A DNA stretch of 64,000 nucleotides from Coriaria nepalensis (taxonomy: Eukaryota > Streptophyta > Magnoliopsida > Cucurbitales > Coriariaceae): the NCBI GenBank assembly GCA_027186245.1, contig CP114483.1:28898642-28962641 (forward strand). The letters run 5' to 3'. The notes under the pieces are model-generated. The model searched no databases. It was given only the letters and a program-made list of their open reading frames with translations, and was not told the DNA's origin. Below are positions 31,961-44,789 of this stretch, piece after piece. Made by a program: the position numbers and the translations under genes. Positions within the stretch are counted from its first letter, which is position 1. Every line of letters begins with the position of its first letter.

Positions 31961-34900
31961 TGTTATTTCAAAAATTAACATTCAAGTTATCAATTCAATC
32001 GGACTACACCAAAATTCGGGGTTGAAGCATATGAATAAAATCTATACGGAAATTCGATTTTACATTTTCTAATTAATCAATCAACTAGAAAATTAATTAA
32101 GATAAATATTAAAATGATTTAAGGTTCGAAGAAGTTTATCTAGCAAACCACTCCTTCAAAACTGAAAGGTTTACACCGTTAGATTCCCTCGACCACTTTG
32201 AGCTGCCGTATGCCGCCGCCGACGGTCACCACCGTCTGCTGCTGTGCACCGCTCAACTCCGTCCCTACAAAACCACCACAAAATAGTGGGTATTCCTTGT
32301 ATGAATCCAAACCGTCACCCGGTTTCTACTAGTATCCACATGAACAATAACTCTCGGTTAATTTCTAACTTGATTCTCAATACATGAGATTTCAAGTTTT
32401 GCAAGAGGAAAGAATGTTAAAAGACTTAGAGAATTTTATGAATCTCATTCACTCCCTTCTCTCATGAATAGCCGACCACACTCTTCATCCGATGAAAGAA
32501 TTTAAAAAAAAAAAAAGGTTAGAACATCTTTTATTAATTAATTGGTAAAGTGTCAAAAGTGGCAAGAGTAGCCCAAAGCATTCATCTTTAAAGATAATGA
32601 GGACCCCTTACCCATGTGATTCTGAGTGGGGTCACATTAGCTCGCTTACTAATTAACTCAGTAGATTTTTACCGCAAGCCCACCAAGTAAATTTTACTAT
32701 AGTTCGGGAAATTTTAGTATTCCAAATTATCATCCAAATTTTGTTAGTAAAGTCTGAACTTTAATTTGAGCTTTTCATCTTATGTCCGGTTCGGACATTA
32801 GTAAAGTCTAATGACCAATTAGATTTTCACTTTGATCCGAAAAATACAATTTGACTTTATATTTATTAAATTAATTTAATAGACATATTTAGTCAATATA
32901 ATATTTTTCTTATTAATTATTTAATTTCATGTTAAATCTAAATCAGACTTTGATTATGCTAGTAGTTTATGTGTGATTTAGACTTCATAAATTAAATTAA
33001 TTAATGGGTTAACTCTTAAATGAAGTTCCTTAAAAGCGAGTCAAATTTTTAAATTCAGATCTTAATAGATATCTAATCATCTTTTATGTGTTTGACCTAT
33101 AGCTTCTACACTACGTCGATATATAGGCTCCACAATGACTTGTGAGTTTTATTCATTCAAGTGCATGAGCCATTTGAATTTGAAAATATATTTTTTGTCA
33201 AATAGTTAATTCAATAATCTTTCATGATTATTTAACTTTTAACTACCACAGTAGCCTCTAGCAAAATGTATGGACCACCCGTGTAATGAGAAATTCTAGG
33301 AACCTTAGAAGAATTTATTGTGACTATTTTCGTACTAGAATGATCCTTCCATCTATTACTATAGTCTCGGTCAGTCTTACGACATGGTCTAATTTTAAGC
33401 CATACTAGACTTGACAATATGAATCATGTGATTCCTTATATGACTTTAGACCATGGATCTATGGAAACTCTTTTCCCACTATTTCACTTTGCAAAGATTC
33501 ATAGTTACATAAGGTACATCACTCATACGATTTATTTTCTAATATAGAGGTGATTGATTTTGTCTTATCACCCTATAGACTACATGTACTCAAACATATG
33601 CCAAATGATTCATCTTTTTGGTGACTCTTAGGTAGAGGATCACATAGAATGATATGAAAGTATGATATTTCATACATTAGTACCGAGGTGATCTCAGGTA
33701 TGAGAATCACAAGTACAATAGTCACTTGATAAGTCTCATCAATAATCATTATTATTACTATTAAGACTTATCTTGCAATTATATTCAAAGATTAATCTTC
33801 TATTAATTGCGTACTAATATCGAACCTGGTATACTCCAACACTGATAGTTATGAGAACATCACTCTTCCTAAGAAGAAGATATCACATGTAATAATCTTT
33901 TCAGATTGCCATTATCCCATCATGATAATCATATGACTATGTACTGTTTAGGTATTAGGCTTATAGCCACTTAGATCTCATTGAGCGTAATCTCTATCAT
34001 GATTCCAACCAAGTGTATTGCATAAGAACTGGGTTTCTATCAAGTATGCTTGGCAATTAATCATGCATGGAAATTGTTATTTACAACTTTTTAACATCAT
34101 GATAGCTTGCTATATACTCAATGATTGATAACTTATATACAATTCAAAATTGATTCTCATAAGTATTGACCATATCGAGTCATACCCAATTGGCTTGACG
34201 AGCATTAAATTATCAATCTCCTTCTTGCCCTAAAAATAATTGCTTTTGAATTTTATTCACACCTTGTCAAGATGGTGATTCTAACTTATGCTGTTAAAGG
34301 TCTTTCGTGTGTGGATCCATTATGTTATATATTATTGTTGATTCTCTTATGTTCACTACAACACTTCCGATATTCTTCCGGATAAAGTGACAATAAGGAA
34401 ACATGTGTTTGGATTTCTGATGAGACTTTGGTTCTTTTGCTTTTGTTGAGCACCATTTGTAATCATAGTACATTACTATGTTATCCATGATACTTTAATC
34501 CTATTAATCCAGAACACTACTTTTTTCCTCGAAAACAATAGCACATTCATTATGTGTTAATTGAATTATTGGTCATTTCTAGTTTAAAACTCTTCCAACT
34601 AACCGATTGAATCAATTAGTACAATATGGAACATGATGTGGTTTCATTATCTTTTATTAATAATTAGAATTTGTGAAAACTTTAATTTTAATCTAGAATT
34701 TTCTCCTAACATTTAGAGCATTAGAAATGTCTGATTTCATACATAGCATACATGACAGAACCTAGAGCCTATCACAGGTTATTTAATTAACGCATTCTCT
34801 CTCCATCCATTGAAAAGTAAGATTCCATGATATTTTAGAATCTTTTGCACTAAACCTTTTAGTACTATACTAATGTACATTAATTGGTTAAGCCATGCAA

Positions 34901-36440
34901 CTTTCTGAATCTATCTATATAGATCTCTTACTTCATAAGTCAAAAAATGCTTTACCCATACTTAGACATTTTGCAATATAAGTATGTCATTCTTAATGAC
35001 TAGTTATTCAGATAATGAATATAATATTACTCCTGCTAACTCTTATATACACTTAGGTAATCCATTTAAATGAATCAGGAAAAATCATTTTTCCAAATGG
35101 GCAAAGAATCCCTTATATCGAGTATTATAGTCCCATATGTCCATAGCCAACCATTATGAACATACAAGGTAGTGAAATAATATTTCATAATTGCAACTCC
35201 TTTATTCTGTTATCAAACGATTTGATTTATGGATTTCTTATTCTCGGATACTTGCTTCAACCGTTAGGTTGAACTACTTTGTGTCTTTATTTAAAAATCT
35301 TAGGTTGTATCTCATACACCTTTTATTTCTTATTTCGAATAAGAAAGTGTAGTTTTTATATCCAATTACATCAAATGTTAGTGTATACCAAGAAATCATG
35401 ATTCTTTTTTTTAAGGTTTCTTTTGAGTGAGTATTTAGTGAATTAGAATTTTTAATCTGACTGTTAATTTTGTGGTACTATCATTGATTGAAATATTCTC
35501 TTACTCACACTATCTTTTAAGAAAGTAACATTCTTTCTAAAAAAACAGTATTTTAGCCAAACTCTTTTTATCTTACTGAGTCTTATAGAAGATATGTCCT
35601 AGTCTTTATTAGGGACATCCCACAATTTAACATCTATTAGATTCTTTGGCTCTAACTTATCTGTATCATACTTATAGCGAGAACTAATCATCTTCATATC
35701 ACATATGAGGTATGATTTTGTTTCATCTATTTATATCCTATATGAATTATTTGATGCAGATTTAAAGAGAATTCTTTTTTACTTTTGTATATGGTGATTT
35801 ATAGGTCATGACCTAGATTTACATAAGTGTGTTTAGTGTGTAAGTCACAATGGACCATATCTTATATAACTCATTTTCTCCACACCGAAATATCATCGCA
35901 TTTGACGTTTTAGAAGGACTTCACTCAGTGAGAATCTATTCTCAATTAGGTATATTTTAAAAATCTCATAACATTCATATTCATCTCTTTGATCTCATCA
36001 AAAGATAATATTTTTTTCATTTTATTTTCTATCTTATTTCCTTCCGTATATCTTCTCATGAATTCAGGTTTTTAATCTTCATAAGACTATATTTACAAAT
36101 AATAGAGAAGTTATCATTGGAAGTTATAAAATGGACAAACAAATTACTCTTAGCATTTGTTGTTATAAATTCATATACATAATTATCTATTAGATTTTAA
36201 AATAAGGTCAATTTCTTTTTTAAATAATTTAAAAGAGACTTGATCATTCCATGTGAATAGGTTCTTACAAATTATGATAGATTCATAATCAAATGTATCT
36301 ACATTCATTATTATACAATTTACATATCTTCATCCCTTTTGGTATGATCCAATCGAATTATGCTAAGTGTTAGTTTGATCATTAACAAACTTTTGTTTCT
36401 TAAATATGATTCAAGCTAATTTTATCTTATCTACTTAAAA
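31961..36440 (-). mobile_element. minus-strand Ty1/copia remnant with possible 1.9-kb 3' LTR
   Basis: On the minus strand, 34488-34294 reads AKEPKSHQKSKH and IMDPHTKDL, matching the end of RNase H in many copia polyproteins (AKEPRSHQKSKH, ADPFTKPL). Just upstream, 34800-34730 reads ALGSVMYAM followed by a TRPDISNAL-like stretch, the RT thumb region. Earlier pol sequence toward 36440 is too decayed to parse. Downstream, the minus strand continues into long AT-rich sequence. An edge TGTTGGAGTATACC at 33842 and an end ...AAATAACA at 31961 could bound a 1.88-kb LTR. No second LTR was found and no purine tract adjoins 33842, so the LTR limits are tentative. Confidence 0.5.
34294..34800 (-). pseudogene. 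copia RT/RNase H remnant
   Basis: A 64-codon open piece (34294-34488) carries the AKEPKSHQKSKH motif and the terminal DPHTKDL. The piece at 34730-34800 carries GSVMYAM. Both are on the minus strand and in copia order. They are inactive fragments. Confidence 0.6.
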
Positions 36441-36959
36441 CAATATGCAAACCGTATAAATTGTTTGTTCATTTTAGCCCCTAACTCTTTTCTTATTTTG
36501 ATAAAGTGGGCCCATACACTAATATTTGGGTTAACAATTGGCCTCTCTTGCCATTAGTGGGTTTTTTCTTATAATGTCATAGCAATTTTGCAAAGCGAGA
36601 ATGTTAAGGTCATTGCTAAATTTCATGAGTCATCACATTCTGTAAGCAAGGCTAAGGTATTCAATTTCTTGGGTGGTCTCATTATTCTAGACTTGTTCGA
36701 CGCATTGTCTTTGGGTCTATGCTTCTTTAGTTTAATTATGTTCAAAATTTGAGTAGTGGTTATATTTTTTGGCCATTGTGGGCTGAAACAACTCCTAAAG
36801 GTAGACTTTGGTGGGAGAGATTACAGACTCAGCTCTGAATGAGGGAGACCTATATTCTCGACCTAATAGGTATGAATTGTCCACTAGAGAGTAACTCTAT
36901 GGGAGTATGAGGCAATGTAGAAGCTCTCATGTGATTATAGTGGGTGGGCCTTTTGTTCT

Positions 36960-37640
36960 AACTGAGTAGGTTGTATACTAAGGGCGAGTGTCGGGTTAAC
37001 TCCTAGTGGGGAGTGTAGGTCAATTGATAGCCTCTGATGATTGACCTTATAAAGACAAGTATAAGGTCAACTCTGAGTAGAAAGACCCTTAATATCTAAC
37101 CTTGTAAGTCAATTAATGGTCATCGAATATTGAACTTATGTGGACAAATACCAAGTTAACTCTAGGTTGAGAGACCTTCAGTTTCTAACGATGTAGGTAA
37201 ATTGATGGCCCTCTTATGGAGACACGTATTATGTTGGCTTTCGGTGGAGAGATCCTTAATTTCTGACTATGAGGTTAATTGAGAGCACCTAAAAATTAAA
37301 TTCGTGAATACAAGTGTCGAGTCAGATTTGGGTGAAAAGATCCTTAAGATTTTGACTATATAAATCAATTGATGGCCCTAGAGATTGAATTCATGGAAAC
37401 AAGTATCAGATCAGTTATGAATGGAAAAACCCTTAATTTTCGACCATATAGGTCAATTGATGGCCTCCTTATAAAGACAAGTATTAGGTCACCTTTAGAT
37501 GGAGATACTCTTAATTTCTGACAGGGTAGGTCAATTGATGGCACCCCAAGATTGAACTCATGAGTAAAATTGGGTTAACTTTGGGTGGACAGACCCTAAA
37601 GATTATGACTGTGTAGGTCAATGATGGCACACCCTTACAA
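36960..37640 (+). repeat. diverged minisatellite, period about 89 bp
   Basis: The word GTAGGTCAATTGATGGC recurs with anchors near 37021, 37110, 37199, 37275, 37366, 37454, 37532 and 37619. Spacings are 76-91 bases. Each unit also has GACAAGTATTAGGTCAACT- and AGACCCTTAATTTCTGAC-like parts. About seven to eight diverged copies are present. Confidence 0.8.
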
Positions 37641-37974
37641 CATAGAGCATCTTGAAAGGTACTAGTAAGTATTAGAAACAGGAAGAAAGGTCTTCAAAAA
37701 TATAGGTTAAGGTTTTACTTTATGGTGCAAATATTTAGGTTTTAATCCATATATTAATAGATAAAGTCTGAAGGCTATGTTTTAAAACTTACAAATGGGA
37801 CCAAACTCTTCAAATCTATAAATTAACGGGGGGTTGAAGAATGAGTACTATGTTTTGCCTCAGGTTAACGAAGAATGAGTTCTTCTTAACTTGGACCCGT
37901 GCTAGTGACATACCTCCTTAAATGCATCCCATTGGTTGAAACTTGAGAGTAAGACAAAGGGTGAACCTTTTTGG

Positions 37975-38073
37975 GAAGATGCCTGAAGTTGAGCCTACTT
38001 GAGAAGAAGCTTGAGGTTGAACCTGCTTGAAAAGATACCTAAGGTTGAGTCTGCTTGAGAAGATGTCTGAAGC
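37975..38073 (+). repeat. 28-bp tandem repeat, about 3.5 copies
   Basis: Units start at 37975, 38003, 38031 and 38059 and resemble GAAGATGCCTGAAGTTGAGC plus CTACTTGA. The exact 28-base spacing is clear. Confidence 0.8.
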
Positions 38074-41000
38074 TTTAATGTTGAGTGCAAAGTGGATGAT
38101 ACTATACTAAGGGCACCTAAATCGATGGTATCAGGGGACACTAAGGTTTATATCTAGTCATGCCACCTCCCAACATTTTATCTAACAATTAAGTCTTATC
38201 CTTCCCCATTTTTCAGCTGCATAGATTAAAACTCGGATCTTCCTTGGTCTGACAAAATAGAAGCCATTTTGACTAATTATGGTTGGAAAAGGAAGAAGGT
38301 ATTATGCCATTGTCAAGCTTAGAGTTACTTCTAAAACTCCCTGAATCTTTGTTAATGACGTCCTAAGGATGATTTCTAAGGAAGGCCTTGTTTGGGTACT
38401 AGTTCAAAGTAGAAGAAAGATTTTGAATTTTTGCACAACATCCAAAGCTAGCTACCTTTTTTACCCATTCTTGTTCTTTCTGCATCCACACAAAATTGTT
38501 TCTCCCTCTCTTCTTCCTCTCACCTTGTTTCTTTCTACTGAGTTCTATGAGGCCGACATAATAATAGGTGAGGTGCAGAAGTTGAAGGATGTTGTCGCAC
38601 TAGAAAAATGTAGCTTCCTAAGTTAGAGTTTCATTTAAGGTGGCCCAAAAGCTTGAAGAGGAAAATGAGGTCTAAACCTAAGGTAATTTTCTCTCTTATG
38701 AAAGAAAAGATGAAGATGCATTAGAAGTAGAAGAGAATTCTCAAGCTGATCTTTTATTTTTAATATATACCCTACCCAACACTGTATTTGCATTTACTCA
38801 ATAAATGTTAAGCCATATTTGCTAAAATATAAGATGTTTGCACAAGACTGGGAATAAATGTTTTATCTATTCCTGATATGACAGAGATGTTGGGAATAAT
38901 AGATAGCAATAGAGTTAATTGCATGTCGCCAGATGTTTCTTGTCTTAGGGTTAGGTTTTTAGTCATACTTAGACATGGGTGGGATTTCACTCAACCCAAA
39001 GCTGACAAGGATGGATTATGTTAACTGTAGGTTTAGAGTTGTGTTTAGGGCTAGCCTTAAATCTAGGCCCATCAGAGAAGTAGTTATCTTTTCCTTAGGT
39101 AATATTCAACTCGGATAATGGCTTCTTTTTTTCTTTGAAATTTTACTTTTAGGCCGGAAACTCTTACATAATTTGTGTACCCTACTGCCTTTTATGTACT
39201 TCTGTTTTGAAAATTTAACTTGTTGATATCACTCTTAGCCCTCAAGGGACTTAAGCTTGTGACTCAGGCTGAGTGCCTTTATAGTAAAAGTTGGCTCACA
39301 GAACTGCCATGGGTAGGGGATCAAGGCCACATACTACTTCTTATATGTTTAGAATTTGGGAGAGCGATAACTTCATTCCTTCTTTCTTCTTAAGGGTATG
39401 GGTTACTTCATGGCTAGGCTCCAAGCAGATATGATCGTGCCCTGCCTCTCATCAAGGGTCTTCCAAGGGTCACATGAATTTCTTTTATTATGAGTGGATG
39501 CTCCGAGTTAGCCTTAAGGTGGCGACATTATATTCCACCGAAAACAATAAATTAATAACAAGAAGGACGACATACATAATAAAGAGATAGTTACATAAAT
39601 TAATGATATTCCAAAAGCTGATGATGTTACTTCAATGCATATGACTCCTAGCTCTTCTCTCATTGAAAGAAAATTGTTGATGTCGACTTAGTCCCACACC
39701 CAATCGTCGCTTTGCTTGAACTATCACCTAAGACAAAATACTAAAGCTTATGAACTCGATTAGTTGCTCTATTATTGACGGTGTCCTCAAACGATGGTGA
39801 AATTAATGTTTTGCTTGCCTAGAAAGAATTTATGTTACTTAAGGCTACTCGGGATGTACCATGTTGACAAATCACTTGAAGCTGTACATATTGTTGAACT
39901 CAACCTTTACCTTTCTTCTAGTAAGTCTAGCATTTTCAGCTTTTCAAAATTTAGGCTTGTCACTAGTCATGTGCAAATTTTTGTATGAGATATGTGACCA
40001 TGACATTTTTAGAACATACAATATAATGACTTTCCTCATGAATCCGGATAATTTGGATGCTTTATGGCTTCTGACATAGGCCCCTGAGTTCAGAGCTTTG
40101 CCACCACTCATCATTTATTCACTTTTTTCCTCATTTTTAAAGTGTTGCTTACATTGTGATTATCAGTTCATTCTAATTACTGAGTTGTCTTGTTGAGTCG
40201 ACTGTTTTAGTCGAACACTCTCGTTTGGCTCCTAATGGATTGAAGACTGATAATGTGAAGCCTTATTATTACATACTTTGGCATGGTAAAGTTAGACTGA
40301 CCGGATCAGGCTAAGTAATTAGGTCAAGATGAGGAAAGATGACTAGGCCGATGAGGGGTTGAGCAGGTGTGATCTAGTGGAGGTTTAATTAAGTGATCAG
40401 GTCGAGGTTTAGTCAAGTTGAGGTATGATGATAGGGACAATGAGTTATCAAGCAGGTATAACATTAAGTGGGAAGAATATGCTAAAGACGGGCCAAGCTT
40501 ATGTGGGATTATTGGACAGATGTTAGGTTGAGCTAAGGTGCATGACTTGAGACTGAACTTAGGTCAGGGAGGCAGACTTCTTAGCTTCTCCTAACTATAA
40601 AAGACTTCTCCGTAAAATAATTAAGGATGGGCTAACTTGATTTAAGCTCTAGTTTTGGTGGTCTTTCCTCCTTTTAGTCCTATAGAACTAAAGTTTTAGA
40701 AAATAATTAACGCTAAAAAGAAGAATGAACTTGAGGAGAAAGAGGACGAAGAGGAAACTGCTGCTATCATTAAGCCTTTAATGGCTTAAACTCAAGGTTA
40801 AGTTCAAGTGTCTTTATCACTAATTAAGCTGAGGTATGCTTTACTTAAGGGGGTGAATATTGGGTCTGCCTTCGATATAAAATCATTACTTCTTTAAATG
40901 TTGAGTAGGGCTAAGTCATGGTTGTGCATGAGTAGGGCGGGGCTATGCCGATCCTAAGATGACGTTGAGTTGAGGCTTGGACTAAGTGGAGGCTGAGCTT

Positions 41001-42088
41001 GACATGGGTGTGGCTAGGCTTGATTTAAGGCTAAGTTGAGCGAAGGCAGGAGAACCTACGTGTGGCTGTGTCGAGCAAAGGCGGCACGATCTAGGCAAGG
41101 CCAGTAATGAGAACAACCTAAGCGAGGTTGGAAAAAATCCAAGTCTGAACCTGTCTTAAGCAAGTTTAGACCAAGTTGTTGCAAGAATAATGCCCTTAAA
41201 AGAGCTCTCAAGGAAGTTTACTTCTTGACTTCCCATAAGTATGAAATACAACGCCTCAAAGTAGTTAAGGATGAGTTCAACTTAACCCGAGTTTATGTTA
41301 GGGATGAATTTTGGTTACTCGTGCTAATGCCCCTTTCGTTTTACTTTAAACCCCCTTACTAAAGTGAGTGAAGGAGATCGGCTGCATTTAGTGGGTCGAG
41401 CTATATTTCTCCTACATAAAGTTGAGAGGATTCGACACTTTTGAGTCTTTCAAATCTCTCTCCACCCTGCTTCGTTAATCTTTTCTCTCTAACTCTTCTA
41501 ATGAAAATTTAACGGGTGATGTAACATTTCCGACTATAATTTTGCTCGTGAGCAAGCAAGTTGATCTTAGGCATTGATCATAGGTTTCTTAATTAGAGCT
41601 TTTGTTCTTATATATTAATTGTGATGAGAGTTCTATTAAGATTTTTAATGGCGGTTAGTATTTTATCATGGTAGGTGGCTTACACCTATTGATGTTTTTT
41701 ATCTTTAACTTATTTTATTGTGATGGATCAATATCTCCTGGACTTTTATTATACTGGTCAAGGTGGCTCATTTTTTATTGGGCCTAGAACCAGCCCAGCT
41801 CGGGTTATTGGACTAACAATTATTAGCTCCCAACTCTTTTCTTTTTTCCTATTTTGTTAAGGTGGGCCTATAAACTGATATTTGGGTTAACAGTTCTTGT
41901 ACAGTGGGCCCAGCATGGGAGGTTGATGAAGTTGGCTGGAAAACAGAGCTTGGCAACGAAGAACTTTTCAGACCTCAAAACAATTTGGCATGTAACGTTG
42001 AGGATTAGCTTTGACAACGACCGGACCATTCACTTGAGAAGTAATCATAGATTCTTTAATAATGAATTCTTGAATGTATGGTTTTAAT

Positions 42089-42493
42089 TCAGCGATGTGT
42101 TTGCCTATTCTCCTTCAAGACTGCAGAAACATGGGCGAAGAAACTTGTAGGCAATTGATCACTATTGGGACTATGATTTCCAGATTCACTATTGGGACTC
42201 AGGTCTCCACCGTCGTCATCCAATTGCATTGAAGAATCTCTTTTCTCGTGAACTTGAAACTGTATATCGTCGCTGAATTTTTGAGGCAGCGGAAATTCTA
42301 CATGACTGTCTAACGAAGCTGAATCATGACCGAGAAGTTTCATGTTTCTTGATAGCGAACTCATCGTTTGTCTCTGAATTTCCATTTGACTAATCTGGAT
42401 TTCGCGCGCACGATCGAGTTTCTTGATGACTTCTTCTATGCGATCAATCTTAATTATGTCATCCATGTTTGAGAATGCAGACGAGAGCACCAT
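42089..42493 (-). CDS. unrecognised 134-residue ORF, coiled-coil then acidic
   Basis: This is an open frame on the minus strand from ATG 42493 to a stop at 42089. The N-terminal half (IDRIEEVIKKLDRAREIQIS, then MEIQRQTMSSLSRNMK) has regular leucine/isoleucine spacing and charged residues typical of a coiled coil. The C-terminal half is acidic and serine-rich (LDDDGGDLSPNSESGNHSPN). Composition is unlike random AT-rich sequence, so it looks like a real or recently real coding exon. The family is not recognised. It could be the tail of a DNA-binding accessory protein, or a host exon left by a transposon. It lies just left of the Harbinger remnant. Confidence 0.4.
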   Translation of the reverse strand: MVLSSAFSNMDDIIKIDRIEEVIKKLDRAREIQISQMEIQRQTMSSLSRNMKLLGHDSASLDSHVEFPLPQKFSDDIQFQVHEKRDSSMQLDDDGGDLSPNSESGNHSPNSDQLPTSFFAHVSAVLKENRQTHR

Positions 42494-44789
42494 TGTTATA
42501 AGGATGAGCCACTTCGATTCGGCTAAGTTCCAAGAATAACTTGAAAGGGAAATTGATATAGAAAGAAACAGTCATTGCAAAGATGTTAACGGAAAATTGA
42601 TGCTTCGCTGCGTGCAATTCCCACGAATTAATTAGTTTTCTCTTTCATTTTAGTGACTACATGTAGACTCCTATAAGGGATGTCAACCCGACACGTAGTT
42701 CACTAAGTGCTTTGGAGCACTAAGCATTAATTTGGCAATAGGGTTATCAATCTCCTGTCAACTTATCAATCTCATGATCACGTTTATCAGTCTCGTTATC
42801 CGACTTAATAGGTTTCTTGTCGAAACCTAGGCAGTGGTCGGTAACATTTTCTAATAATATTTTTTTGTTTTTGCAAAAATGAAAAACAGGATAAAGGGAA
42901 TCAAATTATTAGGCAATGTTTTTGGTAGGAGAAAAGCAAAAAATATTTTTTGAAATGAAGTAAAAAGGGTCTAGAATCCAAAATGAAAAAAAAAAAAACG
43001 GTTTGAGTAGTTATCAGCTTTTGGAGCAATATTTTTCAGTTTTATGTGCTATTTTTCCACCGTAGCATTTCTCACGAATCTCTTCCTCTGACTCCATTTA
43101 CGTCTCTGTCTCGAATTTTTTCTCTCTCTATTAATGCCTCCATTACACTTTTACCTTACAACAGTGAAGCTAGCCATCAAAATCTCAATATCACCTTCAC
43201 AAAGCTTCACGAATGCTTCAATTGGTGGTTTCGATTTGATGTGCCTTTGCGAATAGGTGTTTTGAAGCTGCCCATAAGGTGATTTCGAATTGGTATGCCT
43301 CTGTGAACAAGTGGTTTCACTTTGCTATCATTCCATCTTCCCAGATCTAGTGTGCCTCCGCAATCCACCTTCATCAGGAATCTCTAAGGTTGATTTGGAT
43401 TTGTGGTAAGATACTTTACTCTGATTAAATGAAGGAACAAATTTGTTTTGAAAATCATAGCTCCTCATCTTTTAAGTTTGATTCTGATTTGGATTTGTGT
43501 GTCAACGATCTGTTTCATTGATTTTTAATTCTGTAATGTGTCCATTTTCACATTGGGCATGAGAAATGAGGGTTCCAAATTGGGCTTCAAATTTAGGCTT
43601 TCAATAGTAACACCTCGGTTGATGTTAACACCTAGGATGAAGTTTTTTGTAAAACATGGGTGTAAATGGGTGTTAACACCTCGGTTGATGTTTTTGTAAA
43701 ACAAGGTTTGTTAACACCTCAGTTGATGTGTTAACTTGGCTTTCGATTGAATATAGCAGGGCTTTTAATTGATATAATCATGTTTGCCCATATAAAATAG
43801 GAAATTTGGTAGGTTGTTTACATGAAGTCTTGATTATGGAGGATTCCATTATGCTTGATTATGTTTACCCACATTATTCTGTTTATAATTAATAACATGA
43901 CTACTATTGTGTGTAAGCGGGACTTTATCTCTATTACGAATGAGTCTGATAGTTGAATATAATCATGATTATTTAGCTTCTACTGCATTTAATATGTTCA
44001 TTCTTAAACTATCCCACATGTCAGCTACGGAGTCCATCAAGATAGCCGAGGATAGGTGATGGACTGTACCATTGGAAGGTATATTGATGACGGAGATGAC
44101 AAAGGGGAACATAGTCAATGGAGTGTTTTTCAAACCTACTTGGACTCAGATTTATGTCATGCTTAATCTGCGACTAACCTATAAGTTCACCGTTAAATAG
44201 CTTAAACAAAATGTGCATTGATTAAAACAGAGGCTAAATGCCTACACGACCCTCCTCTAGGTGAAACTGATACCGATTGGGACTGTGCGGTTACCAATGT
44301 CCTCATCTTGGAAGATCATTGGACCACACTAATTCAGGTAACAGATCATCCTCCTAAATTCAGTATTTGTCTCTTGAATAGGTAGGAAGTAGTAATGTAT
44401 TATTATGTTTTGGTAGTTAATCATGAAATATTATTTTGGTTTGTTAGGAGATAGTATTGTATTATGTACTTTGTTCTCTCTCTCTGTGTTATGGATTTAT
44501 TCTATTAGCATTCGATAGATACCTATATTTTTTTTGTTTTTGATTTGATCATGAAATTCGTTTCACTGATTATTTGTTCTATAAGCATGCTCTCTAAAAA
44601 GGTGGTGCATTTGATGTAGTTCTTTGGTAATAGTTCAACACATATTCATAGAGTAATAGTTAAGCACATATTAGCCAACAGGTGGTGTTAACACTATTGA
44701 TCTACACTTTTCCAACTGCAAGCGTATACACCTTTTTTATTTTTATATATTTCTAACTTACACTACCGGTTCAAATTACATGAAAGAGT
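42494..44789. other. left part of the Harbinger region, no intact gene
   Basis: A sequence GGTCGGTAACATTTTC near 42837, followed by T/A runs and AAAAACAGGATAAAG, resembles subterminal sequence of PIF/Harbinger elements, but its partner inverted end was not found. The TAACACCT repeat lies at 43608-43735. No coding gene is supported. Confidence 0.35.
43608..43735 (+). repeat. short repeats of TTAACACCTCGGTTGATG
   Basis: TAACACCT occurs at 43608, 43626, 43674 and 43712. Three copies are followed by CGGTTGATGT or CAGTTGATGT, with GTAAAACA words between. Confidence 0.75.

Larger units (their letters stand above)
36441..41900. other. composite repeat region without recognisable genes
   Basis: No protein domain is recognised. 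The region is bounded by two related segments of about 70 bases (36473-36545 and 41818-41892; both contain AACTCTTTTCTT, then a GTGGGCC word, then ATATTTGGGTTAACA). Inside are an 89-bp-period minisatellite, a 28-bp repeat and, at 40230-41180, a GC-richer stretch full of AGGCTAAG/TTGAGG words. It is probably a degenerate LTR element, but no pol domain supports that. Confidence 0.45.

Noticed and set aside
36960..37640. CRISPR-like array
   Set aside because: Repeats are about 89 bp, diverged and directly adjoining, without unique spacers, in a plant nuclear context.
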